Assembly: GCF_022447245.1 (NCBI RefSeq)
Contig: NZ_JAKVBC010000002.1
Coordinates: 124,001 to 188,000 of the forward strand
Length of the DNA stretch: 64,000 nt
Direction: 5' to 3'
Source of the DNA: Kordia sp.
GTDB taxonomy: Bacteria > Bacteroidota > Bacteroidia > Flavobacteriales > Flavobacteriaceae
Position 1 is the first letter of the stretch; each line of letters starts with the position of its first letter. The notes beneath the pieces are model-generated. The model was not told where the DNA came from, did not search any database, and saw only the letters and a program-made list of their open reading frames with translations. The translations under genes were made by a program, and so were the position numbers. Shown one piece after another: positions 45,108-54,888 of this stretch.

Positions 45108-45515
45108 TGCTAATACATTTTGGTCATTCCTACTCTTATTATTAGGCTTTTCGGTCTCCGCCTTTAATCTATTCTTATATAGATTAAGACTCATAGGTTG
45201 AATTTTGTTACCCATTCATCACCTTCTAGCTCTTTAAGAGTATTCTTTAGATGTCGTAAATCAATGATTTTAGTAATCTCTTATTTTTATAATTCAATTG
45301 CCTAAATTTTATTCTCGCATAGAAAGTCAATTTCCGATATAAATGAACAAGTAGATCTATTAGTGCGTGATTGTGCTAAGAAATTAAAGATATTTGCTTT
45401 AGTGTATTTTTTATTCTCTTAACGATGCGGATTATTAGAAAACATATTTTGAAGAAAGTATATCTCGATCAGTATTAATAGTTTCTTGAGATAACATAAA
45501 GAAATATAATTCCAT
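45108..45515. other. intergenic region without a recognised gene
   Basis: AT-rich DNA between the metalloprotease start and the tRNA terminator. It holds the protease promoter region, but I see no clear -7 box, RNA gene or coding frame. Confidence 0.5.
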
Positions 45516-45554
45516 AAAAAAACCCTTCAAAATCAATAAGATTAAGAAGGGCTT
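45516..45554 (-). terminator. intrinsic terminator after tRNA-Leu
   Basis: CCCTTC (45523-45528) pairs with GAAGGG (45546-45551); the minus-strand transcript ends in a U run. It closes the tRNA-Gly/tRNA-Leu unit. Confidence 0.75.
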
Positions 45555-45557
45555 TAG

Positions 45558-45641
45558 TACTCGAGGCGGGACTTGAACCCGCACGGCCCAAAGGCCATTG
45601 GATTTTAAGTCCAACGTGTCTACCAATTCCACCACTCGAGC
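45558..45641 (-). tRNA. tRNA-Leu (TAA)
   Basis: 84 nt; acceptor GCTCGAG / CTCGAGT (G-U end pair), D-loop TGGTGGAATTGGTAGACA, anticodon loop CTTAAAA, a long variable arm (TGGCCTTTGGGCCG) as expected for Leu, and T arm GCGGGTTCAAGTCCCGC. Confidence 0.95.
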
Positions 45642-45656
45642 GTGGATATTATATTG

Positions 45657-45729
45657 AGCGAAAAACGGGGCTCGAACCCGCGACCTCAACCTTGGCAAGG
45701 TTACGCTCTACCAGCTGAGCTATTTTCGC
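45657..45729 (-). tRNA. tRNA-Gly (GCC)
   Basis: 73 nt; acceptor GCGAAAA / TTTTCGC, discriminator T, D-loop AGCTCAGCTGGTAGAGC, anticodon loop TTGCCAA with GCC, and T arm GCGGGTTCGAGCCCCGT. It lies 15 bp upstream of tRNA-Leu, so the two share a transcript. Confidence 0.95.
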
Positions 45730-45853
45730 AAATTATTTATATGAGCGTGCAACACTATTACTGTATTGCGGATGCAAATTTAACACATTTCTTTAAATAC
45801 CAAAGCGTTTTCAAGAAAAAGAATAAATTATTTTATAATCTTCTCGAAATCAA

Positions 45854-48463
45854 CTACTTTTTTTTGCGTACCAACATGCGTTTTATCTCATTCAGCTTCA
45901 TTAAAGCCTCTACAGGTGTTAAGGTATCAATGTCGGTCATTAAGATTTCTTCCTTAATTTCTTCCAATAATGGGTCGTCCATGTTGAAAAAACTCAATTG
46001 CATGTCGTTTTCTACACTTTTTAAATCGTCCGCGAGTTCTTCACTGGAATGCGATTTTTCTAAACGTTTTAATATTTTATTGGCTTTATGAATAACCTGC
46101 TGCGGCATTCCTGCCATTTTTGCTACATGAATTCCGAAACTGTGTTCGCTTCCACCTTTGACCAATTTACGCAAGAATAAAACATTATCTTTTAATTCTT
46201 TGACTGAGACATTATAATTCTTGATACGATCAAAAATCTCGGTCATTTCGTTTAATTCATGATAATGCGTAGCGAATAAGGTTTTTGCACGTGATGGATG
46301 TTCGTGTAAATATTCTGAAATTGCCCAGGCAATCGAAATTCCGTCATACGTACTTGTTCCACGACCAATTTCATCTAACAATACCAAACTACGTTCCGAA
46401 ATATTATTCAGAATAGAAGCGGTTTCGTTCATTTCTACCATAAACGTAGACTCGCCCATCGAAATATTATCGCTCGCACCTACTCTTGTAAAAATTTTAT
46501 CCACCAAACCAATTCTCGCGGAATATGCTGGCACAAAACTTCCCATTTGAGCTAAGAGTACAATTAAAGCAGTTTGACGCAATATGGCAGATTTACCACT
46601 CATATTCGGCCCTGTAATCATGATGATTTGTTGCGCTTCACGATCAAGATACACATCATTCGCAATATACGTTTCACCAATTGGCAATTGTTTTTCAATT
46701 ACTGGATGACGTCCATTTTTGATATCCAAATCATACGAGTCATCAATTTGCGGATATACATAATTATTTGCTTTTGCTAGCGTTGCAAATCCGCACAAAC
46801 AATCTAGTTTTGCAACAATATTTGCATTCTGCTGCACTGCTTTGATATATTGATTGATCCAAACAACTAAATCAGCAAATAGCTCTTGTTCTATCTGCAT
46901 GATCTTTTCTTCAGCTCCTAATATCTTAGTTTCGTATTCTTTCAGTTCTTCTGTAATATAACGCTCTGCATTCACCAAGGTTTGCTTGCGCGTCCAGGAC
47001 TCTGGCACTTTGGCCTTGTGCGTATTTCGAACTTCTATATAATATCCAAAAACATTGTTGGAAGCAATTTTTAAGGATGGAATTCCTGTCGCTTCACACT
47101 CACGCTCTAGCATTTTGTCTAAATAATCTTTTCCAGAAAAAGCAATACCGCGTAACTCGTCTAACTTATCAGAATATCCCGTTGCAATTGCATTTCCTTT
47201 CAAAATATTTACAGGCGCTTCTTCATTTAAGATTTCTTTTATTTTAGAACGCAACAATTCACATTCATGAATGGTATCACCAATCACCTTTAACGCCTCG
47301 TTAGAACTTTTACTCGTAATCTGTTTGATCGGAACAATGGCTTCGAGTGAATTTTTCAATTGAATCACTTCTCTTGGTGAGATTTTACCCGTAGCTACTT
47401 TGGAAATCAAGCGTTCAATATCACTAATTTGTTTGATATGATGCTGAATCTTTTCCAATTCATCTTCTTCTTTCAACAGATAGTTTACAACTTCATGGCG
47501 TTGTTTTATTTGCTGACTATTTTTTAAAGGCAATGCCAACCAGCGTTTTAATAAACGTCCCCCCATTGGCGAAATCGTCTTGTCAATCACATCTAATAAT
47601 GTAATTGCATTGAAAGCGGTTGAAGCATACAATTCTAAATTTCGTACAGTAAAACGATCCATCCACACATAGGCATCTTCTGCAATACGCGCAATGGACG
47701 TGATATGTTGCAACTTGTTATGTCGCGTTTCTGACTGGTAATGTAAAACTGCTCCAGAAGCAATAATTCCCTCGTTTAAATCTTCTACACCAAAACCTTT
47801 TAGTGAACTCGTATCAAAGTGCGTAATGAGTTTTTCTTCGGCAAAGTCTGTTTTAAAAACCCAATCTTCCAAGTAGAAAATATGATGATTTGTTCCGAAC
47901 GTATCTGCAAATTCTAATTTCTTCTGTTTCGGAATTAAAATTTCGCTCGGTTTAAAATTTTGTAATAACTTATCAATATATTCTGCAGAACCTTGTGTGG
48001 TCATAAATTCTCCCGTAGAGACATCTAAAAAAGAAATTCCTAACTGTTTTTTTCCATAATGAACAGCACACAAAAAATTATTCGTTTTTGCTTGCAAAAC
48101 CTCATCATTAAAAGCAACTCCTGGTGTTACTAATTCTGTTACGCCACGTTTTACAATCTTTTTGGTTTGCTTCGGATCTTCTAACTGATCGCAAATAGCT
48201 ACACGTTCGCCTGCTTTGACCAACTTTGGCAAATAGGTATTTAAGGAATGATGTGGAAATCCTGCCAACTCAATATTATCGCCACCATTATTTCGATGCG
48301 TCAATACAATTCCTAAAATATTGGCTGCTTTCACAGCGTCTTCCCCAAAAGTTTCATAAAAGTCACCTACTCGAAATAATAGCATTGCATCTGGATATTT
48401 GCTTTTGATGCTGTTGTATTGCTTCATTAAAGGAGTTACTTTTTTCGCGCTACTTTTTGCCAA
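45854..48463 (-). CDS. mutS: DNA mismatch repair protein MutS
   Basis: The 869-residue protein has the mismatch-binding domain with the FGDFYETF-type motif ([16 protein letters not shown]: Phe and Glu present), connector, core/clamp and ATPase domains with Walker [15 protein letters not shown] near residue 615, Walker [13 protein letters not shown], and [11 protein letters not shown], followed by the C-terminal helix-turn-helix. The frame is clean over 2.6 kb. This matters because the single-base A/T-run losses elsewhere in the window are what mismatch-repair defects produce; mutS itself looks intact, and mutL is not in the window. Confidence 0.95.
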   Translation of the reverse strand: MAKSSAKKVTPLMKQYNSIKSKYPDAMLLFRVGDFYETFGEDAVKAANILGIVLTHRNNGGDNIELAGFPHHSLNTYLPKLVKAGERVAICDQLEDPKQTKKIVKRGVTELVTPGVAFNDEVLQAKTNNFLCAVHYGKKQLGISFLDVSTGEFMTTQGSAEYIDKLLQNFKPSEILIPKQKKLEFADTFGTNHHIFYLEDWVFKTDFAEEKLITHFDTSSLKGFGVEDLNEGIIASGAVLHYQSETRHNKLQHITSIARIAEDAYVWMDRFTVRNLELYASTAFNAITLLDVIDKTISPMGGRLLKRWLALPLKNSQQIKQRHEVVNYLLKEEDELEKIQHHIKQISDIERLISKVATGKISPREVIQLKNSLEAIVPIKQITSKSSNEALKVIGDTIHECELLRSKIKEILNEEAPVNILKGNAIATGYSDKLDELRGIAFSGKDYLDKMLERECEATGIPSLKIASNNVFGYYIEVRNTHKAKVPESWTRKQTLVNAERYITEELKEYETKILGAEEKIMQIEQELFADLVVWINQYIKAVQQNANIVAKLDCLCGFATLAKANNYVYPQIDDSYDLDIKNGRHPVIEKQLPIGETYIANDVYLDREAQQIIMITGPNMSGKSAILRQTALIVLLAQMGSFVPAYSARIGLVDKIFTRVGASDNISMGESTFMVEMNETASILNNISERSLVLLDEIGRGTSTYDGISIAWAISEYLHEHPSRAKTLFATHYHELNEMTEIFDRIKNYNVSVKELKDNVLFLRKLVKGGSEHSFGIHVAKMAGMPQQVIHKANKILKRLEKSHSSEELADDLKSVENDMQLSFFNMDDPLLEEIKEEILMTDIDTLTPVEALMKLNEIKRMLVRKKK

Positions 48464-48547
48464 TGTTTGCTATTTTTAATGTTATTTTTGTACAATATTC
48501 GTTAAACGCGAATTTAAATAAATTCAAGGAAAACTTACGGAGTATCT

Positions 48548-49078
48548 ATGAGAAAACTCAAAAATAGTGAACTAAACAGATTGAGTGTAGACGAATTTAA
48601 ATCGTCACAAAAAACAAGCCTTATTGTCATCCTTGATAATATTCGCAGCTTAAACAATATTGGTTCGGTTTTTAGAACGAGTGATGCCTTTTTGATAGAG
48701 AAGATTTATTTATGTGGAATTACCGCAAAACCACCACATAAAGACATTCATAGGACTGCTTTGGGATCAACTGAATCCGTTGCTTGGGAATATCGTGAAG
48801 ATACATTAGAGCTTGTAAAAGAACTGCAAGAAAATGGAGTTAAAGTAGCGTCTATAGAACAAGCTGAGAATGCAACAATGCTACATGAGTTTACTCCTGA
48901 GAAAACAAATACCTATGCTGTAGTGTTTGGTAATGAAGTGAAAGGTGTGCAGCAAGCAGTCGTTTCAGCTAGTGATTATGTGATTGAAATTCCGCAATTT
49001 GGCACCAAACATTCCTTGAATATTTCAGTAAGTACTGGAGTTGTCCTTTGGGATGTGTTTCGAAAGTTGGTGCTTTAG
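48548..49078 (+). CDS. TrmH/SpoU-family RNA 2'-O-methyltransferase
   Basis: The 176-residue SPOUT methyltransferase has LIVILDNIRSLNNIGSVFRT, then the AFLIEKIYLCGITA block, VVFGNEVKGVQQAV and EIPQFGTKHSLNISVSTGVV, i.e. motifs 1, 2 and 3 including the conserved Asn and Ser/Leu-Asn of the knot. The target (tRNA or rRNA) is not clear. It is divergent from mutS across 84 bp, where a TATTTTTG -7-like box occurs on the plus strand. Confidence 0.9.
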   Translation: MRKLKNSELNRLSVDEFKSSQKTSLIVILDNIRSLNNIGSVFRTSDAFLIEKIYLCGITAKPPHKDIHRTALGSTESVAWEYREDTLELVKELQENGVKVASIEQAENATMLHEFTPEKTNTYAVVFGNEVKGVQQAVVSASDYVIEIPQFGTKHSLNISVSTGVVLWDVFRKLVL

Positions 49079-49162
49079 ATTTTAATAGACTTCTTAGACG
49101 CACTTTGTTTTTAGACTGGCTTAGCTTTAAGCTATTGGATGTGAATACAATTTTAACAATGT

Positions 49163-49615
49163 TTATTTTTTGCTGTATACTGTTATTGCTTGCAGTAATT
49201 CATTGAAGCTTTTTTTATATGCTATTTTTTCGAATTTGAATGGTCCAATATCTGTGTAATTGAAAAAGTCTATTTCTTTTTCATAATTATTTTCATCTCC
49301 AAAGTTTGACCAAATTATTTCATCTTGTTTCTCCGAAATTTCAATTGTTGTTGCGCCACAACCTATATCACCACATTCTGCACAAACAAAAACCTTTACG
49401 CGACCACTTTCAAGTTCTTCATTCCTTTTGTTACCTAAAAACTGTTGTATCATCTTTTTCTCTTCTTCTAGGTTCACATCCCATCCAAAAGGAGTAATTT
49501 GATCATAGTCTTCCATTTGGCACATGTCATACAAGGACTTTCCATCAATCAAAAAATCATAAAATAGTAGATTTCTTTTTTTATCAGTTCTTATTTTGAA
49601 TTTGAGAGTATTCAT
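49163..49615 (-). CDS. conserved hypothetical protein with CAECGDIGCGA motif
   Basis: The 150-residue soluble protein has a central CAECGDIGCGATTIEI segment, then IIWSNFGDENNYEK and GPFKFEKIAYKKSF. This pattern, two Cys pairs in a beta hairpin followed by a W(S)xFxxEN block, is found in small unassigned proteins of many bacteria. The cysteines may bind zinc. The N-terminal part (LIDGKSLYDMC) is likely beta-rich. No function is known to me, and the genome neighbourhood (tRNA methyltransferase, folK-dNK) gives no clear hint. Confidence 0.75.
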   Translation of the reverse strand: MNTLKFKIRTDKKRNLLFYDFLIDGKSLYDMCQMEDYDQITPFGWDVNLEEEKKMIQQFLGNKRNEELESGRVKVFVCAECGDIGCGATTIEISEKQDEIIWSNFGDENNYEKEIDFFNYTDIGPFKFEKIAYKKSFNELLQAITVYSKK

Positions 49616-49759
49616 TTTTCAATAATGTATAGCGTTTATCTTAAAGGAGTCCTTGTAATTTCTTCTATAACTATACCTTTTTTAAGGGTTTATTAATTTT
49701 CAAGACTTTCGCAATACTATTTCAATACGTAAGACAAGTAACCTGAGCGAAGTCCATGG

Positions 49760-50893
49760 TTATGCTTCATTAATCTCCGCAACGATTTTATGATAATCAT
49801 TTGCATTCGCTACGAAATCCAAGTCAGAAACATCAATGATTTTTACATTTAAATCTTTATGTGTTCGGATGAATTCTAAATACCCATTGTTAATCTTATC
49901 TAAGTATTCTGAAGGTATTTTTTGTTCATAATCGCGTCCGCGTTTTTTGATATTTCGTAGCAAACGTTCCGTGTTTTGGTAGAGATACACATACAAATCA
50001 GGCTTTGGAATTTCTTTGTACATGATATCAAACAACTTTCGATACAACTTATATTCGTCTTGTTGTAAAGTCACTTTTGCAAAGATTAAGGATTTTACCA
50101 CATCATAATCAGACACAATAAAATCTTTAAACAGGTCCAACTGTGCTAAGTCATCTGAAATTTGCTGATATCGATCTGCCAAAAACGACATTTCTAATGG
50201 AAAGGCATACCGACTGTTATCTTCATAAAATTTTGGCAAAAACGGATTGTCTGCAAAACGTTCTAAGATCAATTTTCTATTAAAATCTTCTGCAATCTTC
50301 GTAGCCAATGAAGTTTTTCCAGCTCCAATATTCCCTTCTATGGCAATATAATTAAAACGAGAAAAGCTTTTGGTTGCATTCGGATTTTCTAAAACTTCTT
50401 CACTGACTTCCATTCCTTCATCTGAAATTTTAGTATTCAATTGAGAAACCGTTTTTTTATGTATTGGATGAATTTTACTTGGCGCAATATCACACAACGG
50501 TTGCATCACAAACTTACGCTCATATGCTAACGGATGTGGCAATACCAACAAGCCTGTTTCCATAATCGTATCTTCATAAAAAATAATATCAATATCAATA
50601 GTACGATCTTGATATTCCTTTTTGTGACTGCGAATCCGACCTAGTGAAACTTCAATTTCTAAAATCTCCGTCATCATTTCTGCTGGAGACAAAGCGGTTT
50701 TTACACATAAACACGCATTGTAAAAATCATTTCCATCATATCCCCATGAAGGTGTTTTGTAAATAGGTGAGATTTTTATAACACGACCAATTTTAGCAGA
50801 AAGTTGCTGCACTGCGTTTTGTAAATGTGCGCGTTTGTCGCCAACATTACTTCCAATAGAGATGTATGTAGTATGTAACAAGTTTGGATGCAA
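49760..50893 (-). CDS. folK: fusion of HPPK (FolK) and deoxynucleoside kinase
   Basis: The 377-residue protein combines two enzymes. Residues about 1-140 are 6-hydroxymethyl-7,8-dihydropterin pyrophosphokinase (SIGSNVGDKRAHLQNAV, ISPIYKTPSWGYDGNDFYN, RTIDIDIIFYED, PLAYERKFVMQPL), a folate pathway step. Residues about 165-377 are a deoxynucleoside kinase with P-loop IEGNIGAGKTSLAT, LERFADNPFLPKFYED and DRYQQ (nucleoside salvage). Both sets of catalytic motifs look intact. The fusion seems usual in Flavobacteriia; it links dTMP-demanding folate synthesis and deoxynucleotide salvage, but a direct channel is unproven. Confidence 0.9.
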   Translation of the reverse strand: MHPNLLHTTYISIGSNVGDKRAHLQNAVQQLSAKIGRVIKISPIYKTPSWGYDGNDFYNACLCVKTALSPAEMMTEILEIEVSLGRIRSHKKEYQDRTIDIDIIFYEDTIMETGLLVLPHPLAYERKFVMQPLCDIAPSKIHPIHKKTVSQLNTKISDEGMEVSEEVLENPNATKSFSRFNYIAIEGNIGAGKTSLATKIAEDFNRKLILERFADNPFLPKFYEDNSRYAFPLEMSFLADRYQQISDDLAQLDLFKDFIVSDYDVVKSLIFAKVTLQQDEYKLYRKLFDIMYKEIPKPDLYVYLYQNTERLLRNIKKRGRDYEQKIPSEYLDKINNGYLEFIRTHKDLNVKIIDVSDLDFVANANDYHKIVAEINEA

Positions 50894-51079
50894 TTAAATA
50901 CGTTTGTAGAGCCAAAAATAGCCGCGCCAAAGATAATTAAAATATACAGATCGAATTGTGAAAATACCGAAAGTGTGTTTTTATTTTACTTAAAAAAAAA
51001 TGTTCCGCTAAATTTTACAAAAAATGTAACTTTTATAGAGAAAACTACACTTACTTTCTAACGTTACGTAATTAATAAA

Positions 51080-51087
51080 TACTTTTG
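51080..51087 (+). promoter_or_regulatory. -7 promoter box of sppA
   Basis: TACTTTTG fits TAnnTTTG, 15 bp before the start codon, implying a very short leader. No convincing -33 element was found. Confidence 0.45.
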
Positions 51088-51102
51088 AAAAAAATATAGA
51101 CT

Positions 51103-52869
51103 ATGAATTTTTTTAAACGTGTACTTTCCACGATTGTGGGATTGACGATCTTTGTTGCCTTGTGTTTTCTAATATTATTTTTAATTATTTTCTTTAATGC
51201 AAATGCCAGCGACAATCTCGTAGTTGTAAAGAAGAATACAGTTTTAGAACTCAATTTAAATCAGCCTATTGAAGATTACGGCGGAAGATTTGATTACAGC
51301 AACGTTCCATTTTATCCAAATACACCACAATACGATGGATTGTTCAATATTATAGACGCCATTAATTACGCAATAGACGATGATAAGATTAAAGGAATTT
51401 CTATTAAAAATAATACCATCAGTGCTGGAATGGCACAAACAAAAGCCTTGCGAGATGCTTTAATTTCATTTAAAGAATCTGGCAAATTCATTGTTTCATA
51501 CGGAGATTATTATTCCCAAAAAGATTATTACTTAAATTCTGTTGCAGATACCATGTACCTGAACCCTGTTGGCTTTTTAGATTTTAAAGGTTTGTCAATG
51601 GAACGCATGTATTACAAAGACTTTCAGGAAAAGTATGGTGTAAAAATGGAAGTAGTTCGCCATGGAAAATACAAAAGTGCCGTTGAGGGATATATTAGTC
51701 AAGAAATGAGTGAAGCCAATCGCAAACAAACTTCTGTGTTTTTACAATCCATTTGGGATGAAATGCGCAAAGAAATTAGTGTAAGTAGAAATATTTCAAC
51801 GGATCAATTAAATCTATTGGCAGATGAATTGGCAGGACGTACAGCAAAACGAGCATTAGAAGCAAAATTGATTGATAAAATGGCTTATGAAGATGAATAC
51901 GAGCTTGGTATTCAAAACGCAATGGGCGAACATACATTGATCAATAGAATTGATATTTATGAGTATGCTAGACATGTAGGTGAACGAAAAACTACTAATC
52001 CTTCTTATGAAAGAATAGCTGTGATTTATGCTCAAGGACAAATTATATATGGCGAAGGTGATGAAGCTATGATTGGACAAGGTGTTATGAATAAAGCTCT
52101 GAAAGAAGCTAGAGAAGATGAAACCGTTAAAGCAATTGTATTGCGCATCAACTCTCCTGGAGGAAGTGCAATGGCTAGTGAGTTGATTTGGAGAGAGATT
52201 GAATTGACAAAGCAAGTAAAACCTGTTATTGTATCTATGGGGAATTTAGCTGCTTCAGGTGGATATTACATCGCATGTAATGCCGATAAGATTTTTGCAG
52301 AACCTAATACTATTACAGGAAGTATTGGTGTATTTGGTACCATTCCAAACATGCACCAATTGGCAGAAAATTTAGGTATCAATGCTGAGCAAGTAGGAAC
52401 GAATAAGAATTCTGTAGACTATAGTGTTTTTGAACCATTAAGTGATGAGCAACGCGCTTTGATAAAAGAAGGAATTGAAGATATTTACGATTTATTTACC
52501 CAACGTGTAGCAGACGGACGTGGTATGACGCAAACTTCCATAGATGAAATTGCACAAGGACGCGTTTGGACAGGAAATGATGCTGTTAAAATTGGATTGG
52601 TAGATGAAATTGGCGGATTAGATAAGGCATTACAAGCTGCAGCAGAAGTAGCAAACCTATCTGAATATGACATTTTAGAATTACCAGTTTACGAAAAAGA
52701 TTTGCAAAGTATTATCAATCAGTATACTGGTGGATACATTCAAACCAAAGAAGAAATATTACGCGAAGAGTTAGGTGATAAAAACTATGAGTTACTACAA
52801 AAAATGAAGAAACTCACACAAATGAAAGGACCACAATTATTATTGCCTTATGAAATTGAGATTAAATAA
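51103..52869 (+). CDS. sppA: signal peptide peptidase SppA (67-kDa type)
   Basis: The 588-residue protein has one N-terminal membrane helix (about 8-34) and two S49 domains. The N-terminal domain provides the general-base Lys (about 189-191, RHGKYKSAVEGYIS) and the C-terminal domain the nucleophile Ser (about 386, SMGNLAASGGYYIACN). RINSPGGSAMASELI is the oxyanion region. This two-domain, E. coli-like type degrades released signal peptides in the membrane. The gene is intact and has its own promoter and terminator. Confidence 0.9.
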   Translation: MNFFKRVLSTIVGLTIFVALCFLILFLIIFFNANASDNLVVVKKNTVLELNLNQPIEDYGGRFDYSNVPFYPNTPQYDGLFNIIDAINYAIDDDKIKGISIKNNTISAGMAQTKALRDALISFKESGKFIVSYGDYYSQKDYYLNSVADTMYLNPVGFLDFKGLSMERMYYKDFQEKYGVKMEVVRHGKYKSAVEGYISQEMSEANRKQTSVFLQSIWDEMRKEISVSRNISTDQLNLLADELAGRTAKRALEAKLIDKMAYEDEYELGIQNAMGEHTLINRIDIYEYARHVGERKTTNPSYERIAVIYAQGQIIYGEGDEAMIGQGVMNKALKEAREDETVKAIVLRINSPGGSAMASELIWREIELTKQVKPVIVSMGNLAASGGYYIACNADKIFAEPNTITGSIGVFGTIPNMHQLAENLGINAEQVGTNKNSVDYSVFEPLSDEQRALIKEGIEDIYDLFTQRVADGRGMTQTSIDEIAQGRVWTGNDAVKIGLVDEIGGLDKALQAAAEVANLSEYDILELPVYEKDLQSIINQYTGGYIQTKEEILREELGDKNYELLQKMKKLTQMKGPQLLLPYEIEIK

Positions 52870-52892
52870 TTTTGTTAGTAATTAATCACATT

Positions 52893-52926
52893 AAAAGCCT
52901 TTCCCGAAAAACGGAAAGGCTTTTTT
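52893..52926 (+). terminator. intrinsic terminator of sppA
   Basis: AAAAGCCTTTCC pairs with GGAAAGGCTTTT, followed by T residues, 24 bp past the sppA stop. It also sits 21 bp from the stop of the convergent peptide gene and may serve both. Confidence 0.85.
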
Positions 52927-52946
52927 ATGTTTAGTGTACAACTAGA

Positions 52947-53159
52947 TTACAGACAATGGCATTCTGAACCTCCGTTACAACTCAACCCACATGTTTCAGT
53001 TCCTCCTCCACAATAGTCTGAGGCATCGTGTGGACAAGTCCATCCTCTATATGAAAGACATCCATAAGTGATTGAAGATCCTCCGTTTAATTGTCCTTCA
53101 GTCAAATTAGAAATACTGCTTTTGTTTAACCCTAAACTTTTTAAATTCTTTTTTTTCAT
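52947..53159 (-). CDS. GG-leader peptide precursor 3
   Basis: The 70-residue precursor starts MKKKNLKSLGLNKSSISNLT with Gly-Gly at 26-27 (LNGGSSITYG). The core (about 43 residues) has eight cysteines and is rich in Gly/Ser/Thr (e.g. DYCGGGTETCGLSCNGGSE). Same leader as peptide 2. The Cys plus Ser/Thr content would suit lanthionine or disulfide formation, neither of which can be shown here. It is the first of three such genes on the minus strand in 52.9-53.9 kb. Confidence 0.85.
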   Translation of the reverse strand: MKKKNLKSLGLNKSSISNLTEGQLNGGSSITYGCLSYRGWTCPHDASDYCGGGTETCGLSCNGGSECHCL

Positions 53160-53357
53160 AATTGTGATATTTTGTGATTAATACATGTACTAAAATTACA
53201 AGAGATCCACATTCACTCAAAACACTTACAGTCAGCAATTTATAAATAACGAGTCGAAATTCATGAATTTCGACATTCACAAAATGTAAGAAAAAAGTAT
53301 TTCCGAATCAACAGAAAGACTTTCATGTCTATAAATTTTAAATTGAAATATCAATAA

Positions 53358-53540
53358 TTATTTTTTCCAACAATCTAGAGTTCCTGAAGGTTTTGGACCA
53401 GTATTGCCTTCACATCGCAAAGTACATCTCAAAGACCTAAGCTTAGTGCTTCCGCTAACTCCTCCTTTTAATTGAGTATCTAATAAATTAGAGATTCTTT
53501 TCTTATTTAATTTCAAAGTTTTTAACCCTTTTCTTTTCAT
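53358..53540 (-). CDS. GG-leader peptide precursor 4
   Basis: Start at MKRKGLKTLKLNKKRISNLL (53540), not the longer upstream frame, because this reproduces the leader length of copies 2 and 3 with Gly-Gly at 26-27 (LKGGVSGST). The core (33 residues) has three cysteines (RCTLRCEGN, DCWKK). It is basic, unlike the other cores. It lies 198 bp from peptide 3 on the same strand, and the AT-rich spacer 53160-53357 contains no gene I can see. Confidence 0.8.
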   Translation of the reverse strand: MKRKGLKTLKLNKKRISNLLDTQLKGGVSGSTKLRSLRCTLRCEGNTGPKPSGTLDCWKK

Positions 53541-53742
53541 AATAATTTGCCTCTTTGGTTTTACAATAAAACAAAGGCATATCTTACAAAATACCAATCA
53601 TAACAATTATAATCTGTTCTTCACAAACAACGAGTCGTAATTTATATATTACGACTGCTATTAATTTATTTTTTAAAAAAAACTACTCAAAAAGCAACCT
53701 CCACATTACTTTTCAAGTAGCTCAAAAATAAAACTTTAAACA

Positions 53743-53937
53743 CTAAATATCGTCAAATGGACAACCAGGATGACCACTTCTATTTCCGCAATCGCCTGTA
53801 CAATTAAAAGCCTTTTGAAATGGAGTACATCCATCGGAACATCCAGTTGAAAATAATCCTCAATTGACAATTTCTCTATTCAAATCAGAAATTGATTTTT
53901 TGTTTATAGACAGCTTGCCTAGTTTTCGTTTTTTCAT
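53743..53937 (-). pseudogene. GG-leader peptide precursor 5 with stop at the first Gly of the GG site
   Basis: The frame reads MKKRKLGKLSINKKSISDLN, then REIVN-stop-GLFSTGCSDGC and on to the Cys-rich end GCPFDDI. The stop is TGA at codon 26 (53860-53862), the exact place where copies 2, 3 and 4 have the first Gly of the cleavage pair; a GGA-to-TGA change explains it. The rest of the frame is open and the core keeps seven cysteines, so loss is recent. Recoding of TGA is unlikely because other genes here end in TGA. Confidence 0.75.
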
Positions 53938-54093
53938 AATATATTCGCTTTTTTGATTCACTAGCTAAAGTAGCAACAAGTAATTTACTATAAAACAACA
54001 GTTTATTCATATTTATAAATTTGACATAAAAAACGGTATCAAATCATTTTTTAACAGCCAAATTCTTAACATAATACTCGAAAGAAACTTTAG

Positions 54094-54101
54094 TATCTTT
54101 G
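54094..54101 (+). promoter_or_regulatory. -7 promoter box of the YhhQ-type transporter, implying a leaderless mRNA
   Basis: TATCTTTG (perfect TAnnTTTG) ends only 4 bp before the ATG, so transcription would start at or beside the start codon. Confidence 0.5.
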
Positions 54102-54105
54102 TAAT

Positions 54106-54837
54106 ATGACAACAGCCGACAAAAAACTAGCAGGCAAAATTTACCTATATCTTGCCGCATTATTCATTACTTCCTTAGTAGTTTCGAACTTAATTTTTCA
54201 AAAATTTTTCTTTTGGTATCCAATAGACATACAAGTGTTTGGAGAAAACCTTTTTGAACTTTCTGTAGGATTACTACCTTATCCTCTTACCTTTTTAATT
54301 ACGGATGCCATTTCTGAGATTTACGGAAAAAAGAAAGCCAATCAGGTTGTAATTGCAGGAATTTTTGCCTCTTTTTTCTCCTTAGGAATTATTTTAGTAT
54401 CAAAGTACGCACCAGCTACTTCATGGTCGCCTGTAAACGACAAAACATTTACAGATGTTTTTGGAAATACAAATTTAGCAGTGTTAGCCTCTATGCTTGC
54501 TTATTTATTTGCACAATTTATAGATATTCATCTTTATCATTTTTGGAAAAAACTTACCAAAGGAAAACATTTATGGTTACGTAATAACTTTTCCACATTT
54601 GCGTCTCAATTTGTAGATACATTCTCTGTTATTACGCTACTTTGCTCATTTGGCGTTATTGAATGGAGTCGTTATTTTGGCTTAATTGCTGCTGGTTTTA
54701 TCTTTAAAGTTCTTGTAGCTTTTCTAGATACACCATTTTTATATTTAATAGTTTATGCGTTTAGAAAGCGTTTTGGCTTGAAAATTGGAGAAGAGATTGA
54801 CTTAGATGATTATTCTGAAAATTTATCAACTTCTTAA
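54106..54837 (+). CDS. queuosine precursor transporter (YhhQ/VUT family)
   Basis: The 243-residue protein has about six membrane helices and the YhhQ pattern: SVGLLPYPLTFLITDAISEI, YGKKKANQVV, FGNTNLAVLASMLAYLFAQF, DIHLYHFWKKLTKGKHLWLR and NNFSTFASQFVDTFSVITLL. It imports preQ0/preQ1, the precursor for queuosine in tRNA-Asp, -Asn, -His and -Tyr. No queuosine synthesis genes are close by. It is the first gene of a plus-strand run with the AsmA-like gene, 51 bp upstream of it. Confidence 0.9.
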   Translation: MTTADKKLAGKIYLYLAALFITSLVVSNLIFQKFFFWYPIDIQVFGENLFELSVGLLPYPLTFLITDAISEIYGKKKANQVVIAGIFASFFSLGIILVSKYAPATSWSPVNDKTFTDVFGNTNLAVLASMLAYLFAQFIDIHLYHFWKKLTKGKHLWLRNNFSTFASQFVDTFSVITLLCSFGVIEWSRYFGLIAAGFIFKVLVAFLDTPFLYLIVYAFRKRFGLKIGEEIDLDDYSENLSTS

Positions 54838-54888
54838 CTGTGTTTTTTTAAGATTTCACGTTATTGAGGTTACCAAAAAGTTGAACTC

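Noticed and set aside
45435-45698. 87-codon frame on the minus strand
   Set aside because: It overlies tRNA-Leu and tRNA-Gly, so it is not a gene.
53860-53862. TGA as a recoded or selenocysteine codon
   Set aside because: TGA ends normal genes in this window (for example 10981), no SECIS-like hairpin was noticed, and the other dead genes show TAA and TAG stops as well.
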